In this document: positions 44,064-52,321 of the stretch, one piece after another | How the letters are laid out: every line of letters starts with the position of its first letter | Position numbering within the stretch: position 1 is the stretch's first letter | Assembly: GCF_000620785.1 (NCBI RefSeq) | Contig: NZ_JIAI01000001.1 | Span: 930,001-994,000 of the forward strand | Length of the DNA: 64,000 nucleotides | Origin: Actinospineispora acaciae DSM 45401 | GTDB taxonomy: Bacteria; Actinomycetota; Actinomycetes; Mycobacteriales; Pseudonocardiaceae | Direction of reading: 5' to 3' | The notes under the pieces: model-generated | The model's database searches: none | What the model was told of the DNA's origin: nothing | Seen by the model: the letters and a program-made list of their open reading frames with translations, nothing else | Program-made: the position numbers and the translations under genes

Positions 44064-44765
44064 TTACACTCTTGCGTCGCCGTCCACCGCAAGCGTCGGC
44101 GTCCCGCGTACCAGCAGCGCGGCCTGCACCCGGTTGCTCACGTTCAGCCGGCCCATCGCGCGGTTGATGCTGCTCTTGACGCTGGACTCGGACACGCCGA
44201 GGCGCCGGGCGATCTGCCTGTTGGACAGGCCGGTCGCGACCAGCAGGAGCACCTCGCGCTCGCGGGGCGTGAGCGCCTCGATGGACGGATCGTCGTCGGC
44301 GCGCGCCGGCGGCGGTGGCGGCGGGAGCGTGGCCACCGTGGCCACCAGCCGGCGGGTCACCGAGGGCGACAGCGCGGCGTGGCCGGCGGCGAGATCGTGG
44401 ATGGCGCCGGCGAGCTGCTCGGTCGACGCGTTCTTCAGGATGAACCCGGTGGCCCCGGCACGGAGTGCGGCATGCACGTACTCGTCGAGGTCGAACGTGG
44501 TCAGCATGAGTATGTGCGGTGCCGGTGACGGGTGCGGCCACTCGCCGAGGATGCGGGCGGTCGCCTCGACCCCGGTCATGACCGGCATGCGCACGTCCAT
44601 CAGCACCACGTCGGGGCGCAGCTCCACGGCCGACCTGACGGCCTGCTCGCCGTCGCCGGCCTCGCCGATGACCCCCACGTCGGCTCGCCGGCTCAGCGTC
44701 GCGTGCAGCGCCTCCCGCACCATCCGCTGGTCGTCGGCGATCACCACCCGCACCGGAGCTGTCAC
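44064..44765 (-). CDS. NarL/LuxR-type response regulator
   Basis: 233 residues from GTG 44765. Receiver domain: VVIADDQRMVREAL (acidic pocket), phospho-acceptor Asp in VVLMDVRMPVMTG, conserved Thr in LMLTTFDLD and Lys in FILKNAS. The C-terminal LuxR HTH is LTPREREVLLLVATGLSNRQIARRLGVS. A proline run (LPPPPPP) forms the linker. The start overlaps the kinase stop (GTGA). It pairs with that kinase and probably activates the transporter/zinc-finger gene or the DUF4097 lipoprotein. Confidence 0.92.
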   Translation of the reverse strand: MTAPVRVVIADDQRMVREALHATLSRRADVGVIGEAGDGEQAVRSAVELRPDVVLMDVRMPVMTGVEATARILGEWPHPSPAPHILMLTTFDLDEYVHAALRAGATGFILKNASTEQLAGAIHDLAAGHAALSPSVTRRLVATVATLPPPPPPARADDDPSIEALTPREREVLLLVATGLSNRQIARRLGVSESSVKSSINRAMGRLNVSNRVQAALLVRGTPTLAVDGDARV

Positions 44766-45964
44766 GTCGGCTCCGCGAAACGCAGCCGGGTGGCAACCCG
44801 CCAGCCTCCGTCCGGGGTGGGCCCGGCGTGCAGGGCGGCGTCGAACAGCTCGGCCCGCTGCCGCATGCCGACCAGCCCGAGCCCGGAGCCGGGACGCGGG
44901 CCGTGCCCGGCCACCGGAGGCCCGTTCTCGACCGTGATCGCCAGCTCTCCCCCGGTTCGCCGCAGCTCGATGCGGACCTCGGTGGCGCCGGCGTGGTGCA
45001 CCACGTTGGTCAGGGCTTCCTGGACGATCCGGTACGCGCACAGGCTCACCCCCGGCGGCACCGGCGTGGCGAGGCCCTCGGCGGTGACCTCCAGCCGGCA
45101 GCCGGCCGCCTCGACGCGGCCCAGGAGCCGGTCGAGGTGCTCCAGTGACGGCTCCGGGGCGGGCTCGGCGGTGGCCGGCCGCTCGTCGGTGAGCAGCCGC
45201 AGCACCCGGCGCATCTCGGTCAGGGCGGTGTCGGCGGTGCGTTCGATGTCGCCGATGTTGGTACGGACGGTCTCCGGGTCGTCGGCGTACACCTGCGAGG
45301 TGGCCCTGGCGTGCAGGGCGATCGCGCTGACGTGGTGCGCGACCAGGTCGTGCAGCTCGTGCGCGAGGCGGGTGCGTTCGGCCGCCACCGCGTGCCTGGC
45401 GTTGATCTCCCGCTCCGCCGCCAGCCGCTCGGCCAGCTCACGCAGCCGGTCCCGGTCCCGGCTCATCCGCCCCAGCGACGCGCCGAGCAGCCACACGCAG
45501 CAGGCCATCGCGCCGACCCCGAGCACCGCGGTGGGCTCCAGCCCGATCCCCCGGTACGGCAGGCCGAACGCCAATGCGACCGCGTCCGGGACGAACAGCA
45601 CGCCGGTGGCGACGCCGACCGCTCCCAGGCTGGCGGGCGCCGGCGAGTACCGCGCCACCGCGTAGCAGGCGAACCCCAGCGCCAGGCCCCGCACGTGCAG
45701 CTCCGGGTCGTTCAGCTCGGCCGGCAGGTAGGCGGCCGCGACCGCGAGCAGCACCGTCCACGGCCGGGACCGCCGCCAGAACAGCGGCGCCGACTCCAGC
45801 AGCGGCACCACCAGCACGGCGATCGCCGCGAGGGTCGGGGCGGGGAGGGGATCGGCCAGGCGCGGCAGCGGCAGCGCGACGGCGATCACCACGTCGATCG
45901 CCCTGGCGGGGATGGCGGGCAGGCCTCGGGTGACCCGGGTCGCTCGGAAGCTCGATGCCGTCAT
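44762..45964 (-). CDS. Sensor histidine kinase (HisKA_3 type)
   Basis: 400 residues from ATG 45964. Several hydrophobic segments in the first 200 residues form the membrane domain. The phospho-acceptor His lies in RLAHELHDLVAHHVSAIA, and the ATPase part has QEALTNVVHHAGA (N box) and GSGLGLVGMRQRAE (G box). It autophosphorylates and passes phosphate to the response regulator encoded in the overlapping downstream gene. The stimulus is unknown; lack of a large extracellular loop suggests sensing within the membrane. Divergent from the DUF4097 lipoprotein. Confidence 0.9.
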   Translation of the reverse strand: MTASSFRATRVTRGLPAIPARAIDVVIAVALPLPRLADPLPAPTLAAIAVLVVPLLESAPLFWRRSRPWTVLLAVAAAYLPAELNDPELHVRGLALGFACYAVARYSPAPASLGAVGVATGVLFVPDAVALAFGLPYRGIGLEPTAVLGVGAMACCVWLLGASLGRMSRDRDRLRELAERLAAEREINARHAVAAERTRLAHELHDLVAHHVSAIALHARATSQVYADDPETVRTNIGDIERTADTALTEMRRVLRLLTDERPATAEPAPEPSLEHLDRLLGRVEAAGCRLEVTAEGLATPVPPGVSLCAYRIVQEALTNVVHHAGATEVRIELRRTGGELAITVENGPPVAGHGPRPGSGLGLVGMRQRAELFDAALHAGPTPDGGWRVATRLRFAEPT

Positions 45965-46106
45965 CTGTCTTTCGCCGCAGCCGTGAACCGCCTGACGCGG
46001 CCAGACTACGGGCGCACCGAAAGTTGTTCGCGACCGCGACCGGAGGGTGATGTGCCGGCCGGGTCGCCGGCCTAGCGTCTGTTGTGGATCACGACGAGGA
46101 GGATGA

Positions 46107-46844
46107 ATGCGCAAGCCGCGACCGGGGAGTCGCACCGCCGGAACATTGGTCACCGGCGCCGTCTGCCTCACGTTGCTGAGCGGATGCGGCCTGAGCTGGC
46201 CCAGCAGCAAGACGCTCGTCGACGACGCGACCGTGGCGTCGGTGCGGTCGGTCACCCTGGACAACGGCTCGGGGAACGTCACCGTCCGCGTCGAGGCCGC
46301 CGCGCGCGATGTCGCGGTCCACCGCACCGTCACCTACCGAGGCGACCAGCCCGGGCCGAGCTACCGGGTCGACGGCGACTCGCTGCGGATCGGCGACTGC
46401 GGGCGGTTGTGCTCGGTCGACTACGTGCTCGTCGTCCCGGCCGGCACGGCCGTGACCGGTGGCGTCGACTCCGGGGACGCCGAGTTCGCCGGGGTCTCCT
46501 CGGTCACGGTGTCGGTCGGGTCCGGGAACGTCACCGCGCGCGACGTAGCGGGTCCGGTGGACGTCAAGGTCGACTCCGGCGACCTGCGGGGCACCGGGCT
46601 GGGCGGGAAGGTGGCCGTCCGGTCCGGCTCCGGTGACGTGCGGCTCGACGTCATCCAGCCGAGGGACGTCCACGTGACCGCGGACAGCGGCGACATCGAC
46701 CTGGTGGTGCCGAGGGGTCAGTACCGGGTCAACGCGACCAGCGACAGCGGCAGGGTGAAGACCGACATGGCCAACGACCCCGCCGCGGCCCAGCTGCTGG
46801 AGCTGCGCACCGGGTCCGGCGACGTGACCGCCCGGTTCCGCTGA
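46107..46844 (+). CDS. DUF4097-type lipoprotein
   Basis: 245 residues. The signal peptide ends in the lipobox LTLLSGC, so the mature protein is anchored outside the membrane. The body is a series of repeating beta-turn units (DNGSGNVTV, DSGDAEF, GSGNVTARD, DSGDLRG, GSGDVRLD, DSGDIDLV, GSGDVTARF), the adhesin-like beta-solenoid of DUF4097. GAGGAGG lies just before the start. It is divergent from a two-component system (142-base gap) and may be a target or an envelope-stress accessory; function unknown. Confidence 0.8.
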   Translation: MRKPRPGSRTAGTLVTGAVCLTLLSGCGLSWPSSKTLVDDATVASVRSVTLDNGSGNVTVRVEAAARDVAVHRTVTYRGDQPGPSYRVDGDSLRIGDCGRLCSVDYVLVVPAGTAVTGGVDSGDAEFAGVSSVTVSVGSGNVTARDVAGPVDVKVDSGDLRGTGLGGKVAVRSGSGDVRLDVIQPRDVHVTADSGDIDLVVPRGQYRVNATSDSGRVKTDMANDPAAAQLLELRTGSGDVTARFR

Positions 46845-46854
46845 GCCGGGCGCG

Positions 46855-48009
46855 TCAGATGATCGGCAGGTGCGGCTCGGCCCTGGTGGTGAGCAGCTCG
46901 GCGCCGCCGTCGCGCACCACGATGTCCTCCTCGTGCACCATCATCAGCCCGGGGGCGAACTCCATGCCCGGCTCGACGGTCAGCACGGTGCCCGCCTGCA
47001 GCACCGTCCGGTCGTCGGGGTGGTTGCTCGGCGGCTCGGTGAGCTGCAGGCCCAGGCCGTGGCCCAACCGGCCCACGTTGTTGCCCGAGGAGCCGGCGCC
47101 GGTCAGTTCGGTGGCCATCGCGTGCCACACCTCGCAGGCCCGCACCCCCGGCCGGGCGGCGTTGATGCCGACCTCGGTGGCCCGCCACACCGCGTCGTAG
47201 GCCCGGCGCACCGCGTCGTCGGCGCGCCCGATGGCCCAGTTGCGGTTGAAGTCGCAGAAGTAGCCGTCGAACACCGTGCCGGTGTCGATGATCAGCACGT
47301 CGCCGGTGCCCAGCGGGCGGTCCGTCGGGCCCATGATGATGTTGTCGTAGCCGCCCTGCCCGGCCACGCCGATGAGGTACGGGCTGGCGTCCGCGCCGCC
47401 GGTGACCAGCTCGGCGCGCAGCCGCTGCACCAGGTCGCGCTCGGTGTCCCCGGCGCGCAGCAGGCCGGGGACACGGGCGTAGGCGTCCGAGGTCAGCCGG
47501 CAGGCGTGCCGGATCTTGTCGATCTCCAGCTCGGACTTCACGTGCCGGCAGCTCCGGATCGCCGCCGAGCCGTCCACCACCGTCACGCGCGCCCGCGACG
47601 CCACCTCCCGCAGCTCCACCACCGGCATCCGCAGCTGCAGCTCGCGGCCCAGCTCGGCGCCCACCGTGCCGCCCGGCCCGGCCAGCTCGCGCAGGGTGGC
47701 GGCCAGCAGGCTGACCCCGTCGTCGCTCGGGTTGGGCGCCGGCCAGGTCCGCACGTCGGTGACCCAGGTGGCCCGCATGCCGGGCTCGCCGATCTCCGGG
47801 ATCACCGCGACCGGCGCACCGCCGCCGGGCACCACCACGTACCAGGGCCGGGTCGGGCTCTCCCAGAACTGGGTGTCGAAGCCGGTGAAGTAGCGCACCT
47901 GCTGCGGCGAGGTCACCAGCAGCGCGTCCAGCCCGTCCCGGCGCAGGTAGCGCTGGGCGCGGGCCACCCGGTCCTCGAACTCGGCGGCCGGAAACCCCCG
48001 GACGGTCAC
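46855..48009 (-). CDS. M24 family peptidase (Xaa-Pro aminopeptidase-like)
   Basis: 384 residues from GTG 48009. The pita-bread catalytic domain keeps all five metal ligands: the Asp pair in LIIDTGTVFDGYFCDFNRNW, the His in RLGHGLGLQL, and the two Glu in TVEPGMEF and HEEDIVV. It should be an active metal-dependent hydrolase of an Xaa-Pro dipeptide or a related amide such as an ectoine or creatine analogue. The GTG overlaps the permease stop (GTGA); the two are one operon divergent from GntR/DUF1989. Confidence 0.88.
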   Translation of the reverse strand: MTVRGFPAAEFEDRVARAQRYLRRDGLDALLVTSPQQVRYFTGFDTQFWESPTRPWYVVVPGGGAPVAVIPEIGEPGMRATWVTDVRTWPAPNPSDDGVSLLAATLRELAGPGGTVGAELGRELQLRMPVVELREVASRARVTVVDGSAAIRSCRHVKSELEIDKIRHACRLTSDAYARVPGLLRAGDTERDLVQRLRAELVTGGADASPYLIGVAGQGGYDNIIMGPTDRPLGTGDVLIIDTGTVFDGYFCDFNRNWAIGRADDAVRRAYDAVWRATEVGINAARPGVRACEVWHAMATELTGAGSSGNNVGRLGHGLGLQLTEPPSNHPDDRTVLQAGTVLTVEPGMEFAPGLMMVHEEDIVVRDGGAELLTTRAEPHLPII

Positions 48010-49370
48010 CTCGGCAGCCCGTGCGGCCCGACCGCGCTGGCCTGGTGCAGGTCGCGGTCGCGGGTCTCCGGGGCCATCAGTGCCGACACCACCAGGCCGA
48101 CCGCGCAGACCAGGCCGGCGATGAGCATGGTCGCCCCGGCGCCGGCGCGCTCCAGCAGGATCGGCGTGACGAAGGTGCCCAGCCCGGCGCCGATCCGGCT
48201 CACGGTGGTGCCCAGCCCGACCGCCGTGGCCCTGATCGCGGTCGGGAACAGCTCGTTGGGGTAGATCCACTGCATGATCGTCGGACCGCCGATGGCGACC
48301 GCGTAGACGGCGAAGAGCACCGCGAGCACCCCTACCGGCGCGGTCGGGGCCACGCCGAGCACCAGCAGCGCCGCGGTGGCCACCGCGAACGGCCAGACCA
48401 GCAGCGAGCGCCGCCGCACCCGGTTGGCGACCAGGGTGGCCAGCACGCAGCCGCCCAGGAAGAACATGCCGATCGCGGCGGAGCCGATGTTCGCCTGGGC
48501 GTCGTCGTCCAGGTCGAGCGCGCGCAGCAGGGCGGGGCCGAACGCGTAGATGGCGTAGACCGGCCACAGCGAGCACGCCCAGAACACCGCGACGAAGATC
48601 GTCCGCGACAGGTAGCCCTTGGCCACCAGGCCGCGCAGGCTGGTGTGCCCGGGCTCGACGGGCAGGTCGCCCAGCTCGGCGGCCGGCCCCAGCGCCTTGC
48701 GCAGGGCGGCGCGCGCGTCCTCGGTGCGGCCCTTGGACAGCAGCCAGCGCGGGGACTCCGGGGTGCCGATCCTGGCCAGCATGAGCGCGGCCGCCGGCAC
48801 CGCCGGGGACAGCAGCATCCAGCGCCACGCGTCCGGGCCGAGCGACGCGAGCGCGTCACCGACCAGGTAGGCGACCGTGTTGCCGGCCGCCCACATGGTG
48901 GTCAGCCAGCCCAGCATGCTCCCCCGGTGGCGGCGCGGGGTGAACTCGGCGAGCAGCGAGGTGGCGATCGGGTAGTCCGCGCCGATCGCCAGCCCGACCA
49001 GGAACCGCAGTACCAGCAGCCAGACCGGTCCCTCGACGAAGAACTGCGCCACCGAGCCGACGGCGATCAGGCCCAGGTCGATCGTGTACATGGCCTGCCG
49101 GCCGATCAGGTCGGTGAGGTAGCCGAAGACCAGCCCGCCCACGAACATCCCGACCAGCGCCGAGGCCGCGAGCATCCCCTGCCAGACCGCGCTGAGCTGC
49201 CACAGCGGCACGACCTGGGTCAACGCCAGGCCGATGATCCCCAGCACGTACCCGTCCAGGAACGGGCCGCCCGCCGAGTAGAACGTCAGGCGGCGATGGA
49301 ACCAGGTCAGCGGCGCCTCGTCCATGCCGGTGCCGGTGCCGGTGCCGGTGCTGTCCGCCCGCTGCCGCAT
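48006..49370 (-). CDS. MFS transporter (sugar porter/SV2-like)
   Basis: 454 residues. YSAGGPFLDGYVLGIIGLAL at helix 1, GLVFGYLTDLIGRQAMYTIDL (motif A) and FLVGLAIGADYPIATSLLAEFTPRRHRGSMLG at helix 4-5 place it with the sugar-porter-like/MHS permeases. It should import the substrate of the adjacent M24 hydrolase. The N-terminus has four TGCCGG repeats that encode TGTGTGTG between two in-frame Met codons; the first Met has a GAGAGG site and was chosen. It is divergent from GntR across twin operators. Confidence 0.87.
   Translation of the reverse strand: MRQRADSTGTGTGTGMDEAPLTWFHRRLTFYSAGGPFLDGYVLGIIGLALTQVVPLWQLSAVWQGMLAASALVGMFVGGLVFGYLTDLIGRQAMYTIDLGLIAVGSVAQFFVEGPVWLLVLRFLVGLAIGADYPIATSLLAEFTPRRHRGSMLGWLTTMWAAGNTVAYLVGDALASLGPDAWRWMLLSPAVPAAALMLARIGTPESPRWLLSKGRTEDARAALRKALGPAAELGDLPVEPGHTSLRGLVAKGYLSRTIFVAVFWACSLWPVYAIYAFGPALLRALDLDDDAQANIGSAAIGMFFLGGCVLATLVANRVRRRSLLVWPFAVATAALLVLGVAPTAPVGVLAVLFAVYAVAIGGPTIMQWIYPNELFPTAIRATAVGLGTTVSRIGAGLGTFVTPILLERAGAGATMLIAGLVCAVGLVVSALMAPETRDRDLHQASAVGPHGLPR
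49325..49348. repeat. (TGCCGG)4 hexanucleotide tandem repeat
   Basis: Four exact tandem copies of TGCCGG inside codons about 8-15 of the permease, followed by a further TGC. The repeat is a multiple of three, so copy-number change would lengthen or shorten the protein without a frameshift. It separates the first Met from Met 16. Confidence 0.8.
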
Positions 49371-49409
49371 GACGCCGCCCTCTCACCAGGTGATGCAGGG
49401 CACAGTAAA

Positions 49410-49474
49410 TTTGTTCAACAACTACTGTCAAGAGATTCGTTCAAGTGGTCGATGCTTGGTGTTTGTTGAACAAA
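49410..49474. promoter_or_regulatory. Twin GntR operators of the TTTGTTGAACAAA type
   Basis: TTTGTTCAACAA at 49410-49421 and TTTGTTGAACAAA at 49462-49474 are near-perfect palindromes, with centres about 52 bases apart (five helical turns), in the 121-base space between the permease and GntR starts. They are almost the same sequence, and one lies near each divergent promoter. This is the pattern of an autoregulated GntR that also represses the M24/permease operon. Confidence 0.65.
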
Positions 49475-49491
49475 GCTCCTAGGATGCCGGC

Positions 49492-50184
49492 ATGACCGGT
49501 TCTCTGGACGTGGCGGTGGCGACCGCCGAACGCGCCGCCGATGAGCTCCGCGACGGCATCGTGACCGGGGCACTCCCACCCGGGACCCCGCTGCGCGAGG
49601 TCACCCTGGCCGCCGAGCTCGGAGTGTCGCGCAACACGCTGCGGGAGGCGCTGCGCCTGCTCGCCACCGAGGGCCTGGTCAGCCAGCGACTGCACAAGGG
49701 CGCGGTGGTCAACACCATGTCGTCCGAGCGGATCCGGGACATCTACGCGGTGCGGCGGACGATCGAGCTGCGGGCCGTGGAGGAGAGCGGCGCCGCGTCG
49801 GCCGCCGCGCTCGCGGCCATCGAGGCAGCGGTCGGCGCGACCGAGCGGGCGGCCGCCGCCGGGGACTGGCGCGAGGTGGGCACCGCGAGCCTGCGCTTCC
49901 ACTGCGCGGTGGTGGCCACCCTGGGCAGCCCCATGCTGGACGCGTTCTTCCGTGGCGTGACCGCCCAGCAGCGGCTGGCGTTCGCGGTGGTGGCCGACGA
50001 GCGGCGGGTCCAGCAGCGGTGGGTGGCGCTGGACAGGGAGATCTGCGACCTCATCCACGCCGGCTACCGGGCGGCGGCCGGCCGGGCGCTGCGCGACTAC
50101 CTCGACGCCTCGGAGCGGATGGTGCACGGGCTGGTCGCCGAGGGCGCCGGCGCCGGAGCCACCCCGATCGTGCGGGGCGCGTGA
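49492..50184 (+). CDS. GntR family regulator (FCD subfamily)
   Basis: 230 residues. HTH: VTLAAELGVSRNTLREALRLLATEGLV (about residues 38-64), then the FCD domain with IRDIYAVRRTIELRAVEE and a metal-site His pattern (LRFHCAVVATLG, LIHAGYRAA). Its stop overlaps the DUF1989 start (TGATG region). It very likely controls itself, DUF1989, and the divergent permease/M24 peptidase through the twin operators. Confidence 0.88.
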   Translation: MTGSLDVAVATAERAADELRDGIVTGALPPGTPLREVTLAAELGVSRNTLREALRLLATEGLVSQRLHKGAVVNTMSSERIRDIYAVRRTIELRAVEESGAASAAALAAIEAAVGATERAAAAGDWREVGTASLRFHCAVVATLGSPMLDAFFRGVTAQQRLAFAVVADERRVQQRWVALDREICDLIHAGYRAAAGRALRDYLDASERMVHGLVAEGAGAGATPIVRGA

Positions 50185-51017
50185 TGGGCTCCTACCCCGC
50201 CGCCTACCAGCCCGGCGCCGGCGGCGCGCTCACGGTTGACAGATCGTTCTACCGGCGGATCGCCAGCGCCCAGGACCGGCGCCGGCAGGTCGAGTCGTTC
50301 GTCATCCCGCCCCGCTCCGGGCGGGCCTGGGAGGTGCCGGCCGGCTCGGTCTGCCGGATCGTCACCGTGGACGGCCCGCAGGTCGGCGACCTGAACGTGT
50401 GGAACCGGCACAACCCGCGCGAGCGGATGTGGGCCTCGCGCACCCGCCAGCTGCAGCGCGCGCACGTGTCCACCCACGACCGCATCTGGTCAACGCTGCC
50501 CTACCTGCGCCCGCTGCTGACCATCACCGAGGACACCCTGGCCGGCTACGGTCCCGACGAGCACGGCGGCCGGGTGCACGACCTGCTCGGCACCCGCTGC
50601 GACCCCTATGTCAACCGGCTGCTGACCGGCGAGGACTTCGACTTCCACTGCCACTCGAACCTGACCCGCGCCGTGCTCCCGTACGGGCTCACCGAGCTGG
50701 ACGTGCACGACGTGCTCAACGTCTTCCAGTGCACCGGCCTCAACGACGAGGACCGCTACTTCATGAAGGCCTGCCCCGCGAAGCGCGGCGACTTCCTGGA
50801 GTTCTTCGCCGAGATCGACCTGCTGTGCGCGCTGTCCACCTGTCCGGGCGGCGACCTGAGCATCCCCCTCTGGGGGCCGGACGCCGGCGACCCCAGCGAG
50901 GTGTGCCGCCCGCTCGGCGTCGAGGTCCACCGGGTGGACGAGGCGCTGCTCGCCGGCTGGACGCCACCGGAGCCGGCGCCGTACCGCAACGTGCACGGGA
51001 TGCGGATGCCGGACTAG
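50184..51017 (+). CDS. DUF1989 (urea carboxylase-associated family) protein
   Basis: 277 residues from ATG 50184 (GTG 50181 is an adjacent alternative). PPRSGRAWEVPAGSVCRIV, GPQVGDLNVWNRHNP, FHCHSNLTRAV and a C-terminal LGVEVHRVDEALL match the DUF1989 family, which accompanies urea carboxylase and amine/allantoate-type catabolic genes, with a conserved Cys/His metal site (FDFHCHSN). The exact role is unclear. It is co-transcribed with GntR and divergent from an M24 hydrolase, consistent with breakdown of a nitrogen-rich metabolite. Confidence 0.8.
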   Translation: MGSYPAAYQPGAGGALTVDRSFYRRIASAQDRRRQVESFVIPPRSGRAWEVPAGSVCRIVTVDGPQVGDLNVWNRHNPRERMWASRTRQLQRAHVSTHDRIWSTLPYLRPLLTITEDTLAGYGPDEHGGRVHDLLGTRCDPYVNRLLTGEDFDFHCHSNLTRAVLPYGLTELDVHDVLNVFQCTGLNDEDRYFMKACPAKRGDFLEFFAEIDLLCALSTCPGGDLSIPLWGPDAGDPSEVCRPLGVEVHRVDEALLAGWTPPEPAPYRNVHGMRMPD

Positions 51018-51814
51018 GCCGGACCAGGTAGGTGCTTGATCGGCACGCTGATGCGGGTAGCGGGCCGAGCGCCGTACCGGGCGGGGAGGTAGTCCTCGAT
51101 GACGGGCTCGGCGGGCCGCTGTCCACTGTGGTGGGCCGCGGTGAGGGCGCGGTCATAGGCGAACGCGAGTTGGTCGTGTGCGCCGTGGTGGGTCGTTTCG
51201 ACCGCTGGGCCGGCAGGCAGCGAAACCGAGGTGAGCCTGGGGTCCGGCACGATCGTGCTGGTGCGCGCGAACACGTAGCCGGCGACTTCGTCGTCGAGAT
51301 CGAGAGGAAGAAGGGCGCCCCAGGTCGGTCTCGGGGGCAGGACCTGGTGGTGCCGCAGCCGGGATCGCAGGATGGCGATGCCGCGGGTGATGGCCGACGC
51401 GAGCCCTCGGGCGGGCGCGGTGAATCCCAGGGCCGGAACCGTTCGCGCCGGCAGGTCCAGATGCCGTGGAGCGTCGGTGCCGCACGGCTCGGCGAGGTAC
51501 AGCTGGGCGAGGGCGTGGGCGCGCTCGGTGATTTCGTCGGTGAGGCGACGGCGCTCGGCGGCGAGCGCGGAGGTGGCCGACTCGCCCCCGCGCAGGATGC
51601 GGGCGATGTCGTCGGGCGCGGTGCCGATCGCGCGGAATCGGGCGATGGTCACCGCCGTGGGCAGTTGGTTGCGGTGGTAACGGCGGTAGCCGCTGTCGGG
51701 GTCCACGGCGGCCGGTCGCAGCAGCCCGACGCGGTCGTAGTAGCGCAGGGTCGAGACCGGCAGCCGACAGCGCCGGGCGAACTCCGCGATCAGCAGCCAC
51801 TCGTCGTCGGTCAC
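51014..51814 (-). CDS. MerR family regulator with C-terminal effector domain
   Basis: 266 residues from GTG 51814. LLIAEFARRCRLPVSTLRYYDRVGLLRPAAVDPDSGYRRY (shown in part) is the MerR winged HTH, followed by a coiled coil (AAERRRLTDEITERAHAL) and a long C-terminal part with GyrI/SRPBCC-like character (ETTHHGAHDQLAFAY, IEDYLPARYGARPATRISVPI). It likely senses a hydrophobic or cationic small molecule. It ends convergent with DUF1989 (4-base overlap) and its start overlaps the SnoaL-like stop (GTGA). Confidence 0.85.
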   Translation of the reverse strand: MTDDEWLLIAEFARRCRLPVSTLRYYDRVGLLRPAAVDPDSGYRRYHRNQLPTAVTIARFRAIGTAPDDIARILRGGESATSALAAERRRLTDEITERAHALAQLYLAEPCGTDAPRHLDLPARTVPALGFTAPARGLASAITRGIAILRSRLRHHQVLPPRPTWGALLPLDLDDEVAGYVFARTSTIVPDPRLTSVSLPAGPAVETTHHGAHDQLAFAYDRALTAAHHSGQRPAEPVIEDYLPARYGARPATRISVPIKHLPGPA

Positions 51815-52287
51815 CGCACCAGGGTCCCCGACTCGGGCATCGCCACCTCGATGGTGGGCCGGCGGCGCACGATGCCGGCCACGGAGCCCGGGGCGATGCC
51901 GACCGCGAGCAGGGCGGCGGTGCGATCGAAGTACTCGCGGTAGGTGTGACAGCGGTCCCCTCGGGTCTCGAACACCGAGACTCCGGGGAAGCGCAGGGTG
52001 CGGCCGGCGCCATGCGGGACGGCGTCGCTGAGGGTGAACTCGAAGCGCCACTCACCGATCGTGCTGTGCTCGCCGGTGGCAACCCTGGTCATGGTCCATT
52101 CGTGGTGGGTGCCTTCGGCGTACATGCGCGTGAACAGCTCCCGCAGGCCGGCGTGGCCTTCGAAGACCCCGTAGAACAGGTCGTGGTACGCGATGTCAGG
52201 GGTGAAGACCTTGACGAGCCGCTCGACGTCGCGGGTGTTGAAGGCCGTCGCGAAGCGATGGGCAACCGTGGGTGGGGTGGTGGTCAT
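51811..52287 (-). CDS. SnoaL-like polyketide cyclase family protein
   Basis: 158 residues from ATG 52287. FATAFNTRDVERLVKVFTPDIAYHD, the NTF2-like start, and EWRFEFTLSD place it in the SnoaL/ester cyclase-like NTF2 superfamily. It is a small cone-shaped domain that binds a ring compound; no polyketide genes are near. It overlaps the MerR start, so it may be an accessory protein of that regulator or a simple hydrolase/isomerase. Confidence 0.75.
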   Translation of the reverse strand: MTTTPPTVAHRFATAFNTRDVERLVKVFTPDIAYHDLFYGVFEGHAGLRELFTRMYAEGTHHEWTMTRVATGEHSTIGEWRFEFTLSDAVPHGAGRTLRFPGVSVFETRGDRCHTYREYFDRTAALLAVGIAPGSVAGIVRRRPTIEVAMPESGTLVR

Positions 52288-52321
52288 GGCAGCGATCGTG
52301 AGGCCTCGAGTCGGTTGAGGG

